Positions 23,691 through 35,290 of a stretch of 64,000 bases of DNA are shown piece by piece (position 1 is the first letter of the stretch; every line of letters begins with the position of its first letter). The notes below the pieces were generated by a model. That model was not told the DNA's origin. It saw only the letters and a program-made list of their open reading frames with translations, and did no database searches. The stretch lies in assembly GCA_008508345.1 (NCBI GenBank), contig QNGE01000110.1:173913-237912 (forward strand). Direction: 5' to 3'. The stretch comes from Paragonimus westermani (Eukaryota > Platyhelminthes > Trematoda > Plagiorchiida > Troglotrematidae). The position numbers were made by a program, and so were the translations under genes.

Positions 23691-26600
23691 GTACGTAAGG
23701 CTCAGGTAGGTCATATCGGTGCATCCATTCCATTTCTGTTACCGACCGAGACGATGGTCCTTCGGCAACTAATCCGCTCCTTTCCAGAAAATTGGGTTTC
23801 TGCGGTCCTCCACCCATTCTTTTCTTCAGCTTTATTGGTTCTTTTCTGACTCCCATATGAATTCAGGTTTTCATCCCTATCTTTTCTAGAATGCACTAAA
23901 ATGTGCTCCTATACTGAAATGCTTCTTGCATTACATTTTACATATCTACCTTCCCAGTTTACATCTTGTCATTGCAGTTCCTCTCTCTCTATCTCTGTTT
24001 ATTCTCCGGGATATAAGGGTATCTTTTTTGAGCTAGCCTATGAATTGGCCAACCAGCATTGGCCGGCTGGACACAGAGACCTCACTCATACAACTACTAC
24101 GGTGTGTGGGTGGAATCGTAAATAGTGCAGCGGAAGCCACTTGTGATGATGCCTAAGCGCAGACGTACATTAGATTTGGCTAATGTGACAGACTAGTCCG
24201 TTTCGGATGCTGTCAATCATGACTTCGTCTTTATCCCGCACTTTGCGAGTAGTTTACTGGAATATACCTGTGTTCTTATTACAAGAAAAGTTGATCCGGA
24301 AGCCGTCATGTGAATGAGATATTTTTATTGATATTTGGGACTTCGTGGGTGAAGATAACTACTTTTTTGAGAATTAAAGAAATTCTGGTTTATAATGTCT
24401 AACTAGCAGACGTATGAAATATCGAATATCTAAATATGTAGGAAATCAAATGAAGTGTCGGTACTATGGTATGATTATCTTTGACGGAATAGGGCGCATT
24501 TAGTGATCTAATCGGCTTGTCTGTGATGAAAATCGTAGACCGTCCCTCACAAAAACAAGGTGTAAAAGTTTTGGCAACTCTACTGCTGTTCGCCAGATCG
24601 TTTCAAAACTAAATCTTTGAGTTTAAAAAGTTTTGCCTCTTGTCTCATTTGTCTTAGGTTTACCCCGTCACCCTGTCAGATAATCAGCGTCAGAAATTAA
24701 TGATAAATTACACATAATTCTTCAAGCATAGTGGTACAGAGTGTAAAGGATATAGCAAATTTTCGAATTGGTTTTTGTGGCCTAGGTGGTAGCTAAAGCA
24801 AAACAGGGACCTTTATCAGTGAAGGATCTCAGAAACAGCGAACCACAGGCCTAGTGAGACCTTTAAAGTTCATCCGGATGACAAAGCTGCAATCGCATGC
24901 TATACTGTCTTCTGTGAAGTAATTCAAACCTATGCACCCGAATTAAAAACACTCACTTCAAGATGATTGGTGAGGCCTGGTTTGAAACTGTCTGAAGCAA
25001 AAAGACAGATCCTGTTACCGTTCTCATTTACCTAAAAACCGTGGCAACCCGCACGATCTTCTACAACGGATCGCACAGATCTGACGGTGTGAATCAACCC
25101 GATAGTTTACCAGCCAACAAAACTGTCTGGTATCAACAAGACAGCACGGAGTTAACCTATCGTCCAGGAAAGATGTGCACCAGTGATGAATTCCGACAAG
25201 TGAGAAACCGGAGCCTAATGCTTCTTCCGGATGTAAACCAGCAGACGGTTCATCTGAATAAAAAAGTTCTACGGGAAATTTAGTGTTGTTCGACTTTGAA
25301 TGATCAAATTCACTAACTTTTGAACGTTAAAATAAACAACAATTATTTTTCTTGTCAGTGGTAAACTTATTTTACCACCAATGACTGAACTTCGCAAAGC
25401 TGACGTGTATGTCCAAAAAATTCATTTGCCTGCACATGGAAAACATTATTCATCCACCGCACATTCTATACCCACCTTAGCGGATTATAGTGATGGTCTA
25501 GTTAAGGTCCACTGAGGATGTTTTAAGTAATATGAAATCAGTTTGCACGAACAGCTAGACCTTGGTTGAGTTTACTATAAATGTACGATTACTCGATATG
25601 AAATTGTTGACGAATGATCATGGTTAAGAATGAATGTGCCCAACGGCCATTGTAAAATGTCATGGTAGAAACATAATCCTTGTTCATTTGGTTCAAACAC
25701 CGGTGTCGTGATAAGTAAGGATCGATAAACTGATCTAACTGAATAACCGAAAATTTATCAAGTTTGTTACATACACGACTTGTGGAATACAAATCGAATA
25801 GTTCAGTCCGGTGCAACATTGCAAATGCTGTTTACACGACGTTACTTCTTGAATACTCCAGGTTATGTGTTCACCTTAGTTGATGTGAGACAAATTAACT
25901 TTATTATCAGATGTGCAGCGTTCTTAAATAGCTGTGTTAAACTCAAAGCTAGTACACTGACAAACTTTGCAGTACCAAGAAGGTTTACTAAAACTGCAAC
26001 TTGAATATGATGCAAGCACTTGACGTTATCCAAGTTGTTCATCATAAGTTATGGATTTTTTCGACTAAACTTAAGTCCACCACTGCTTACACTTTGTTCA
26101 GGGAATTTTCAAAAATCTTTCAAACACGCCTCAACTACATTTAAGGTTTGGTGTCGAAGTTCAACTCAAACACGGGATGTAGTAACAGTGAAATAAACTT
26201 AACAGGCCGGGAATTCGTAGTAGATCGCTTGATTCATTCGGCATCAACTTTCATCAGTTTTTACGGTAAAACAGGTTGGTTTAAAACTTGAGTTTACACT
26301 TTTCAGGATCGATCAGTCGATTTGCTTACTTAGAGTAGCAGAACTGTTTGAAATCAATGTCACTTTAATACATTATCATCCGTTGATAACTCGTTAAATG
26401 ATTTAAGAAGCAATTCTGGGAATAGCCAGCAAACCGGAAGAGACAATATTTACTTATCTGACACGCAAAGCCGACAGAATGTGTTTGCAGGGAGTATTTC
26501 GTGGCAAATCGTAGGTGCAGCAAAATGTTCCTGTCGATGTCTTCTCACGTGAAATTTACAAGACGGAAACGGTTGTTCAACTGTTTGTCCACGAGTCCTT

Positions 26601-29276
26601 TGGAATTTTTCATCAGTCTGTGAAATACCGTACACGTTATTGCTCGCCTGACAACTACCACTACGTCCCAACAATAGCTGACCACAGTGATTAGCATTTT
26701 CGATGTGGTTGCAGATATATACTGTTCAGAACGTAACATCATTTAGTAGGAATAAAGCATTTCTTTCTGGTATATCCTCTGGAGTCACCAATGCATAAGG
26801 AAGATTGTAACTTTCCAAGCACATGCATGATACACCACCACCACATAGGCGCCCATTGGTGAAAAAACTATTCGCCAAGGTAAATAAAATAACCCCTTGT
26901 TACTATTACTATTCGTGTCTTAGATACTTCCGTCTTCGGAAATTCTAACAAATGCCAAATTTTCACCAACTTACCTATTTTCATTTAACCTTGTATATGG
27001 CGTCTATCAGTTGATGTGACACAATACAGCACTTCATCAGAAACTGCCCGAAGTGTAACCGGATGACACCAGATTACTTCTTTCAACCAACCGAATACAA
27101 ATTAACACGTCACTTATCTTTGTGAAAGTGTACACATCAGCAGTGAATCGCTCATCCCAGACAACTAACCCGCATAGCGTTTCATTTAGTTGCCTGAGGT
27201 GAAGTTGTGATTCATCTATCCACTTTAGTAAATTTTAGGTGTGGCTCAGCCAGTTAACACGCTGATTACCGTAGAAATGTCTTGAATACAATAAGTTTAA
27301 TAAAGATCCAGCACAAGGTCGAATGAGAAATGACTCCTGGATGAAGAACCGGCATTCACCAATGATCATCTAAACTATGGTTATCAGGACAACCGTAGTA
27401 ACAAAACTGACCGCAACAAGGTGTTCCAGTTAAACAAGCTAGATAGACACTGCCTGCCTTGATTCAAAAAGTACAACGATGTTACGCGTCGGGAACACAA
27501 CTCGCCCATCGGATCAATGAGGGTTAAATGAGGCAAACCGTCCCGCATATTTGTGTTCAAGACTGTGAACCACCTAGACTGTAAACAACGGTAACGCAGT
27601 TGACCAGGTAAACCAGTAGAACACGTCTAAAAGGCGATAAAATCGGTCTTAAGACATGTAGCACTGAGGTGGTCAACTGCCGTTAGTTGCGGTTAATTCC
27701 AAGTCTTGGTAAACAAAGTCAGTCTAACATCATCGCAAAACTGGCTCAGTTCACTGTCACTAGAAAATGTACGTAAAGTACAGTGTTAACTTGCAAATGA
27801 GTTGTTATCAAAGAGTTTAAGTATCTTCTGTTCACGTAGTAGGATGTGTGGTCGGAGTTTGTCGAATACGCATATCTGACGGGCAGCAACATACAGGATA
27901 CGTTTCGTCTACCTCCGGTGGATGCTGAACATTAAACACACTGCTTATGTTACCATGCCTCATATACTTAAGCTGATGTCGCATATAAAAAGCCCAAATT
28001 AATATACCCTTTCTGAGGTCACCACACAAGCTTCTCAACGAGGAATTACTATCTTATGTATGTTTCATGTATCAGATGTCAATATTTGATTCTGGCTAAT
28101 TTGCACTTGGCATCATCTCAGCCATCGGAATAAAACTGGAGTTGTTAACCAGCCAGCGTTAGTGACAGAGAGTGGTTTCAACTAACACTTTGAGCGATCA
28201 CATAGATTAACTTGGATGTAATTCATTTAACGTGAACACCCAAACGTGCTCGATTAAACCACAACACGTTAGTCATCGACTAGCAAGTTTGGCAAAACAT
28301 ATTTCTAGATTAACTTAGGTTGTTTGGTACTCATCCAGGCGTGAGCATCAATAGTGTAGATCGCACAAAGTGAAGAAACCGGGGTACATCGGAATATGGA
28401 GATCCCAGTGTCCTCAGTGAACTGTCATCTCAAGTTACGTGAACAAATGACAGACGGCGTGCAGTTGCTGCTTTACATCCAAAAAATCAAAATGAGCGCG
28501 CATAAGAAAATATGATTACCAACAAAAGTTTTCGTTTATGAAGGTGCAACATTGCACCTGGTTGCAGCATATAGCTATGTCTGCATGAGCAAACTCTTCC
28601 ACACCTGACATGTAGCATTCACCGAATTGAGTTACCGAAGAAATTATGGTTTGCTTTCTTAACAAATTTGTTTTCTGGTTACCACACAGTTCTATCCGAC
28701 ATACGGTTAGCTCTGTGACTAACGTTGGGTGTTACGTATCTTCTGTTGGGTAGCTAGCTCACTAAATGTAAACTACGCACGTGAACTTGCCTTCAGAGTT
28801 TTCCATGGTAATAGTCACTCATTGTGTTATGAGTGATCCAATCAGCACGTGAACGGGCAAGATGTCATGTTTGTTTACGTTCTCATCAGAAACAGACGGA
28901 TTTTATAGGTCGCAAAAAAGGATGAATCACCTATGCATATGATAAGCCTCAATTTTCAAAAAACAGTCAAACGTCATTTAAAAGTAATTTTAAATGTTAG
29001 GTGACGAGACATATTTCCACTGTTTCATGACTACCTCGGATGAACCTCTGAACAGCCTGAACAAACAATAACGGAAAAGAATCGAACAATTGAATTCTGC
29101 AAAGCTAACAACCAAGAATCTGCTCTAGGTTAGAAGAAACAATTATTTTTTACAAGCTGTGGGTAAAACGAAATTGGCTGCCCCAAAACAATCACGAATA
29201 ATCAGTACGCTCACACGAGTGACTAATCAAAATCTTTCCAGTTACATAATTGCCCAAGCAATTGTGGCAACATTGG
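23691..29276. other. Gene-poor stretch, nothing recognised
   Basis: ORFs are short and scattered, with no LINE, SINE or LTR matches to the families elsewhere in the window. A weak A-box-like GTGGCTCAGCCAG occurs near 27241 without a proper B box. Most likely intergenic or a large intron. Confidence 0.45.
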
Positions 29277-29560
29277 TGATGAGTAGTCGGGGATTTGGTT
29301 TATTTTCAGGTCGAAAATCACTCACATTTGATCGCAGCCATCGCATTCAGATAGACTCTACAGCCAGCTTCTTTCAAAAAGAAGCACTAGACTCGAGTTT
29401 CTCTCTCATTAGGGCTCGTCAGTAGTGCATATCCTTGCCACGACCGGGATTTGAACTCCGGCCATTCCAATCATGAGGCAACCGTGTTCACCACTGCGTC
29501 ACTGACCTCACATTAGGCACGACCGAATTATCAAACCGGAACGCTCAACCATTGCCGCTT
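29277..29560 (-). mobile_element. tRNA-headed SINE with hammerhead, near full length
   Basis: Reverse complement of the 17683-17955 element with very few differences: leader, A box, B box (GATTTGAAC on the plus strand near 29449), ribozyme at 29384-29428, body, and tail CCCCGACTACTCATCA. It carries the same stem II substitutions as the 17.8 kb copy. Its 5' end abuts the 5' end of the plus-strand SINE at 29556, reproducing in inverted orientation the head-to-head arrangement at 17.4-17.96 kb. Confidence 0.88.
29384..29428 (-). ncRNA. Hammerhead ribozyme, damaged stem II
   Basis: On the minus strand: GCACTA, CTGACGA, GAAA, ACTCGAGT, then C and TAGTGC. Stem I is fully paired. Stem II shows the same GCCCT/AGAGA mismatches as the copy at 17799, removing the 10.1-11.1 pair. 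Self-cleavage is expected to be weak or absent. The shared lesions date the pair's common ancestry to after loss of a good stem II. Confidence 0.83.
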
Positions 29561-29698
29561 GTGCCAAGGCTACGCACTACTGACGAGCTCTAATCAGAGC
29601 GAAACTGCAGTCGTGCTCCATTTTGAAAGAGGCTGGCTGGATTCTCTATCTGAGTGCGAACGTTGCGATCAAATGTGAGTGATGGTCAACTTGAAAAT
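29556..29698 (+). mobile_element. 5'-truncated SINE with intact hammerhead
   Basis: Begins just upstream of the ribozyme (CTTGTGCCAAGG, matching GTCGTGGCAAGG of full copies). It continues through the hammerhead, the GGCTGGCTGG block and ATGTGAGTGATGGTCAACTTG. The tRNA-like head is absent, so it lacks its own promoter here. Its 3' part matches the fragment at 17418-17506 better than the full copies do (GTGATGGTC instead of GTGATTTTC), defining a second subfamily. Confidence 0.82.
29574..29616 (+). ncRNA. Hammerhead ribozyme, best-preserved core
   Basis: GCACTA (29574-29579), core CTGACGA (29580-29586), stem II GCTCT/AGAGC perfectly paired around loop AATC (29587-29600), GAAA (29601-29604), and stem III ACTGCAGT, palindromic. 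C17 is at 29612 and GTGC (29613-29616) pairs with GCAC. Every conserved core base of the hammerhead family is present. The only loss is the TA of the 3' stem I strand, leaving two bases of the 5' strand unpaired. Stem III differs from other copies (TGCA for TCGA in the middle) yet stays self-complementary. Likely cleavage is after 29612, more efficient in a dimer. Confidence 0.87.
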
Positions 29699-32600
29699 TA
29701 TGACAACAATTTAGTGGCCCGCCGCTTGTAAAATCTGCTGATGAAAAAATCAGTGTGATATGAACACTTGTAAATGCTCTCAAGCACTTGACAATATGAA
29801 AAATTAATTGAATGTTAGCCCACTTTGGTTGTTCAGAAAGGTTTAACGAATCCGAACGACAATACTCGGATAAGTGTTATGGAAGTTAAATGGAGTTCGG
29901 TGGGACGCCTTATCTCGATTATTCAACTAACATAAATGTCCCTAATGAATCCCCTTTTTATCACAACTTCTGGACTGCTTACTGAAACAGGGTGACTATG
30001 CTACGCAGAAAGCATCTAAAACCCGATTTGCCACATTCATATATTGCATAACTCTGAATTTCGAATGTAAATACGTAACCAACCTTGTTTTCTCATTAAC
30101 TCAAGCGCGTCGAACTCAACCTTGTCCATTTGGTTAATATTTTTTCTAGACGACCGAGTTGTACAGACCTCGAATATATCGTAGAACCGCTTTCTAAAAC
30201 TGTTTTCTGAATTCTGCGCAATCATTTTATTATTAAAAGTGTTGGTATCTGTCGTGTGACTAAATAGGATAAACAGATATGAATGTTTCCAAATTTATGA
30301 ATTGTAGACATTCCGGAAACACTAGAAACAAGTTGTAATTCTACCTATGTACTCGGATTGAGTTGGTTCCTAAACGATTTCCCGTTACCAGTACGGCTAT
30401 ATGTAATGTTAGCATTTACCAGGGTTTACTTTTCCACCGTTTGGTTCAAAGCACTCAATGAATGCAACTGTTTCACATATTGGCACTAACTGTCCCTCCA
30501 AATTCATCAGTAACTTATCAATTATGCATAAAACCGAACGCTGGGTGTGCATATCCGGTTCCCACTAACATTTTAGTTCAATTACGACCACACTACGAAG
30601 GCATATGGTCGATCCACCGATCGATCGTCAGGTCAAATCAAGCTAAACACCTGGTAGCTTCATTTTTTTGTTCTACTTAATGATCTTCCCATATTTTGTG
30701 TTTCACGCACTGATAAATAAGTGGTTTAATCGCCGTTACGCAAAATCCCATATTTTAATCAGCCGCATACTGTACACAAAAACAGGGCTTGGTTTTCGAA
30801 ACATAGTGTTTGAAAAGTCTCTCTAAACCTTTCTAAGCAAACGTAGATTCCATTCAAAAACTGTAGATTATTGACAGGAACAATCAACAAGTGACCATTA
30901 GAGAGGTTTGCAGACGATTCCAAATATCATCACATCTTTTCAATTCATTTGCTGTTGTTATCAGTACAAACAGCACAAATGAACATCGAAATGAACGCTT
31001 TAGGATAAAAAATTTCCTGGAAAACAAATTAGGCATGAGCCTTGGTCTGCACATTCCGAGAAGATTTTTCCGGATCTACCGCCTACCCCTCTCCTGTAAA
31101 ATGGAATGTACATACAGTTTCAAGCTGAGGTTGTCAGAGTGAAAAAAACTTTTGCCAACAACTTTTGGAAAAGCACCTTCATGTATCCAGAAGCAAATGG
31201 CAGTTAACTTAAAATGAACATGATAAGTGACGGTGCAAAGCCGATTATTACTTCAAACACTTCTATCTTTGTCTCCTGGATGTACCAATCCTGCTGTTTT
31301 CTATTTTCCTGTGATATCCAGATTACTTCTTTTTCAAGTTCGCCTACACGAATCCTGGAATTATTGAACGGCTTCGTTTTATTAGCTTCACTTACTAATC
31401 GTTTTAAGTACAAAAGAATCTTCGAATCATTTTCTCATCCGCCTACCAACAGTTCATCTCTTTTTTGACTATCCATTTCATTGCTTTGCATGTTACCAAC
31501 CTAAATAATGAAACACTTGTCACACATTCCTGAAATTGATTAAGGATTCCTGATTAATCAGTCTCAAACAATCTTCTTGTATGCATCCACTTGTTTATAT
31601 ACTGGGTCACCATTTGGCGTACATTACTGACTAGAATAAACGTAATGTTTCTCGAGCATAAATGCTACATAACAATTTTGACAATCATCGGCTTCATATT
31701 TGTAAAAACACTGGTTTATCTAATCTCGTTTAAGTCCAGAAATCGACAAGTGTGACAAACAATTCACATGACAACCACAGTTAAAAAACAAAAAAAAAAT
31801 TTTAAGCACCAAAAATGTTTCCCTTGGTTACGGGCTACTCTGAGTTGCCTTGGCTATACTGCGTCTGTGCTTCTGTCAACTACTTCGGCTGAAAGCATCT
31901 TACCATGTGTACAAAGTGTGGTGTTGATCAGGAATCTCTAACAATCAATCTCTTTGTTCAGTTAATTCAAATGAGCATGTATTTAGCCACTGTTCATTTG
32001 GAAAGTAAACAATGGATGTCCGTGGCTTTGATGAATGTCATTTGTGAAGGGAGGGGGAAAATGGACAAAAGAGGATTGTCCTACACTTAGAGTAAAAGTC
32101 TATTTGCTACGAATTTCAACAGGTTTGTTTGTTTTGATTCAAGTTCAGGGAAGCACCCAAGCTCTTTTCACAATCCATCTCGTGTATCCTTACAATCGTT
32201 CTGGAAGTAATTACCGACGTCACGGGTACCGTTTCAATATACCATATTTGGTACCATGACACACATAGCGTGCACATGCACAACAGATAACGAAAGTAGA
32301 AGAAATATGATGTTTAACAAACTTGAAACAGTAGATATCCAGTAAACAGATTTTACGATTCATGTACCCAAAAGACAAAAGCACACTTGTGCAGAGCATG
32401 TTGTACAATTCTACAGTTTAATCAACCGATCACACATGTAAACCACCTACGTTCAAAAGGTTCAGGCAGGTCACGTTACTATAAGCCGACTCATCAACAG
32501 TAGATGCGATAAGTCCGAAGAGTAGTCAGAGGCAAACTAGTACAATCAAGCCTCTTACCTTTGAAATCTAGTCTACAGTTGAACAAGTCATTGATCGCAC

Positions 32601-33660
32601 AATGACACGTTTGTTCAGTTACTCGCAGCCAAGAAAATATAGACAATTCCTTGTAAAATCTGATTACAATCCAGGATGTTGTTTGTGCCGATTATACGGC
32701 GATTTAAATTGAAGACAGTCCAGTCTGTAGGGTAGTCCACCTCCACCAATATTTTTGGTGACCACAAATTCGACAGCCCCTCATTCATTTGTTATACTGT
32801 TAAAACAGATATAGATGAAGATTGAGTTGAAACAGTCAGAAAAGTAAGTGTATTCACACAGAACACAATGCACAGGATCGATGGGCAACCACAAGTTCAC
32901 CACTATCATCTTCAGAACACAAAGACAGTTCGCACTTCCCGACAGACTCGTCTTTAGCGTTGACGTCACGGCTGATGACAGGAATTTAATCCAACCGGTA
33001 GGTTTGATGAATTCCTAGTGCATAATTCGCGAGCGACATGCAAGTGTCTGGTAACGGAAACTCAGTAGCCGTTCGTTTGGTGTGGTCACTCGACGCAAGT
33101 ATGCGTGTTTACTGCTGTTCGCCGAAGTCGTATGGATCAGGAAATGCAAGACCCTATGTGAATCCAGAAGGATTTCGTGACAGATTTATGCTTGTCTAGG
33201 CGAACAAAAATCTCAACTTTGTTTATGGTCTGTTATGTGATTCTAACTATTTATTAAGCTACTGTAAATCGTTTCTACATGCCACACGTTCCAACATTGG
33301 GACATTTGAATGAGATGCTGTTTACTTTGTGGCCGCCATAAATGCCAGTTTACAGAAAGCGTGTTCTGTTCAAGTTTACCACAGTCCCTATCGATCACGT
33401 TAAACGTGAATCCGTCAAACGGCACAGTATTGTAACCTAATTTCAATGATCATATGACGAGTAGTTAACGAAATCGATACGCATTTGTAAGGACAGTTTA
33501 CCGTTTGCAGCATTAAATATTGCAAATGGGCCAAAACTGGTCAAACTGGCGATGGGTTGGAAGACAGCAAACAAAAATGGTGTTTGGCGCTCAGTGAGGT
33601 CTACATGACAAAGTCAGGCAATCATTTCATATGTGATGTACAAACAACTCGGAGATGCAG
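29699..33660. other. Gene-poor stretch, nothing recognised
   Basis: Several ORFs of 60-85 codons occur on both strands, often antisense to each other (31204-31468), with no domain and no clear splice sites. No copies of the window's repeat families were found. It may include introns of the gene suggested at 33661-34596. Confidence 0.4.
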
Positions 33661-33860
33661 TTAACCTGGCATTCAGTGGAATATATCAAAGCGGCCGCGG
33701 AGCACGTCAGAAACTCATAACTGACACGGTCACAGAGAACGGGAAGAATCGAACGAGTGAACACTGGAAAAAATGGGCCCAGAGTAAGGGAAATGACGGA
33801 GGAAAGTCTCGAGAAATGGCACCATCCAAACGGACGGAACAAGACAAGTACACACAACTA
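33661..33860 (+). CDS. Possible internal exon, unrecognised gene
   Basis: Bounded by an acceptor-like gagatgcag (ending 33660) and a consensus donor GTAAGT (33861-33866). The frame is open across the interval and beyond, and ends in phase 0. The peptide is basic and hydrophilic (for example ARQKLITDTVTENGKNRTSE), with no domain I recognise. It could splice in frame to the 34346-34596 exon. This is a gene model built only from splice signals and open frames. Confidence 0.35.
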
Positions 33861-34345
33861 GTAAGTAAAGACCGTTTATATTTTAAAGTGGGATTCACGT
33901 TGACAAACGCTAGTGCATGATGGGCAGCATGAACATACGAAATGACCAAAGTGGTATTGCATTATTAAACACTTCCACTGCACACAGACATTGGTAATAA
34001 AGACGAATGTTAGCAGGTAAGGTCACTGGACGTTCAAAATGTTGAAATATGGCATCCGAAACAGATAATTTGCATTAGCCACAAACATCTGGCTTTCAAA
34101 TACAAACGGCGTGGAATGTTTCCCACCAAAACTCAAGTCGTTGTCAATTTCCTTAGTGTTTGGATTCATTGAGTTAGAACAGTCGTCCAATCTTGTTATC
34201 TTGTTACCTCTGTTCAAATACTTAAACAATCTACAAACAACTAAAACACTACTGTGCGCTCGATGCGGGGAGTGTAAAAAAATTGTGATAGCTTCTGCGA
34301 TTGCTAATAAACAACTTTCAACCTGCTTCGAACGTGTCCTGCAGA

Positions 34346-34596
34346 CTCAACAAGTCGACTTAAACAAGTCGGCCAGGTTGATCGGATGGTGGGATACGAA
34401 CAAGGGTGTAGTGATCAACACAACTTTATCGATGTTCACATCAGATGATGTTCACGAATGCGTCAAAATAGCCGCTATAACGCACAACATATGTAGCCTG
34501 TTCCACCAGAAGAAACGAAACGGTGAATACAGAAACGGGCAGCAAGTACATGCGACATATTTTTCAGCTAAGAAAGCAAAACTTGTGTGGAAGTGA
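34346..34596 (+). CDS. Possible terminal exon, unrecognised gene
   Basis: The acceptor gtcctgcag ends at 34345. The frame is in phase 0 and stays open to TGA at 34594-34596, part of a 161-codon ORF starting at 34111. It reads TQQVDLNKSARLIGWWDTNK and then a mixed sequence ending KKAKLVWK. Joining it to the 33661-33860 exon keeps the frame. No family is recognised. If the acceptor is wrong, the whole 34111-34596 ORF could be exonic. Confidence 0.35.
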
Positions 34597-35206
34597 TGTA
34601 AAGCGTCTTTCCCTTGCCAAACGTTCTAATACGGCTTGACTGCCAGACCTGGGTCCCTGCTATGCGGCTTCCCCTAGTCTACTTGCGCGGAGACAAGAAA
34701 GACAAGGTTGCGGAAAAGCACGCTGTATTGTCAAATACCAGTTCGACCAAATGAATAAAATGCCTGTAAATATGTTATGAAATAGTGGCCAAATATGGCC
34801 ATTCACTTGTTGAATCACTGTCTGTTTGTTTAGGTCACTTCGCCTCCAAGTGGCCAAGTAAGGCCAATTCCATAAGCGGTAATTTCTCGGGCTGGTGTGA
34901 CACCCACGCTCACTTGCACGTATCCTCCTGTCGTGACACCCACGCTCACTTACACGTCCCCTGCTTGTTGGTCTGACGTGCCCCTCAGTGCTTTGTTGCT
35001 GTCTGATTTCGTCAGCCGTCACCGAGGCCCTGACACGTTCGCAATGATGACCGATTTCATCAGCCGTCACCGATGTCCTGACTACATTGATTTGGTGAAT
35101 TTGGCTCTTAACAGGAAGTAAGCGGAACACTACACCAACCCGCTTAATTGATTTCAGCGAGACTATCGTCTTTGAAATGCAGCAAAATATACGCTGAAAC
35201 ACATAC
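34597..35206. repeat. Repeat region with two tandem duplications
   Basis: Two adjacent duplications stand out. A 36-bp unit beginning GTGACACCCACGCTCACTT is repeated at 34897-34932 and 34933-34968. A 48-bp unit containing TCAGCCGTCACCGA is repeated at 35005-35052 and 35053-35095. They create repetitive peptides in the 180-codon minus-strand frame, which is therefore not evidence for a gene. Because a Penelope-type hammerhead-like motif follows directly, the region may belong to the terminal repeat of a Penelope-like element. No reverse transcriptase or GIY-YIG domain was seen. Confidence 0.55.
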
Positions 35207-35290
35207 GCACTGATGATGTCACCTCGCCTGGTGATGAAACGTTTGCAACCGAAATGCCAAGCTCGGCGAACATATCAATACCAAAATGAT
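35207..35290 (+). ncRNA. Penelope-type hammerhead-like motif
   Basis: CTGATGA (35210-35216) is followed by one extra T and the hairpin GTCACC/GGTGAT (35218-35235, loop TCGCCT), then GAAACGTTTGC. Stem III would be the minimal palindrome ACGT and stem I only GCA/TGC. Hammerheads with very short stem III are known in Penelope-like retroelements. The downstream block, ACCGAAATGCCAAGCTCGGC, is the kind of sequence that follows the motif in such repeats. The extra base in the core makes activity doubtful. I see a relic rather than a working ribozyme. Confidence 0.5.

Noticed and set aside
23590..23896. Minus-strand ORFs of 88 and 61 codons
   Set aside because: Antisense to the LINE C2H2 finger; shadows.
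28885..28905. Hammerhead-like CTGATGAG on the minus strand
   Set aside because: No GAAA box or pairing stems nearby; chance match. The same applies near 14395 and 46430.
34660..35202. 180-codon minus-strand ORF, the longest in the window
   Set aside because: Its length comes from two tandem DNA duplications, and the peptide simply repeats with them. No domain.
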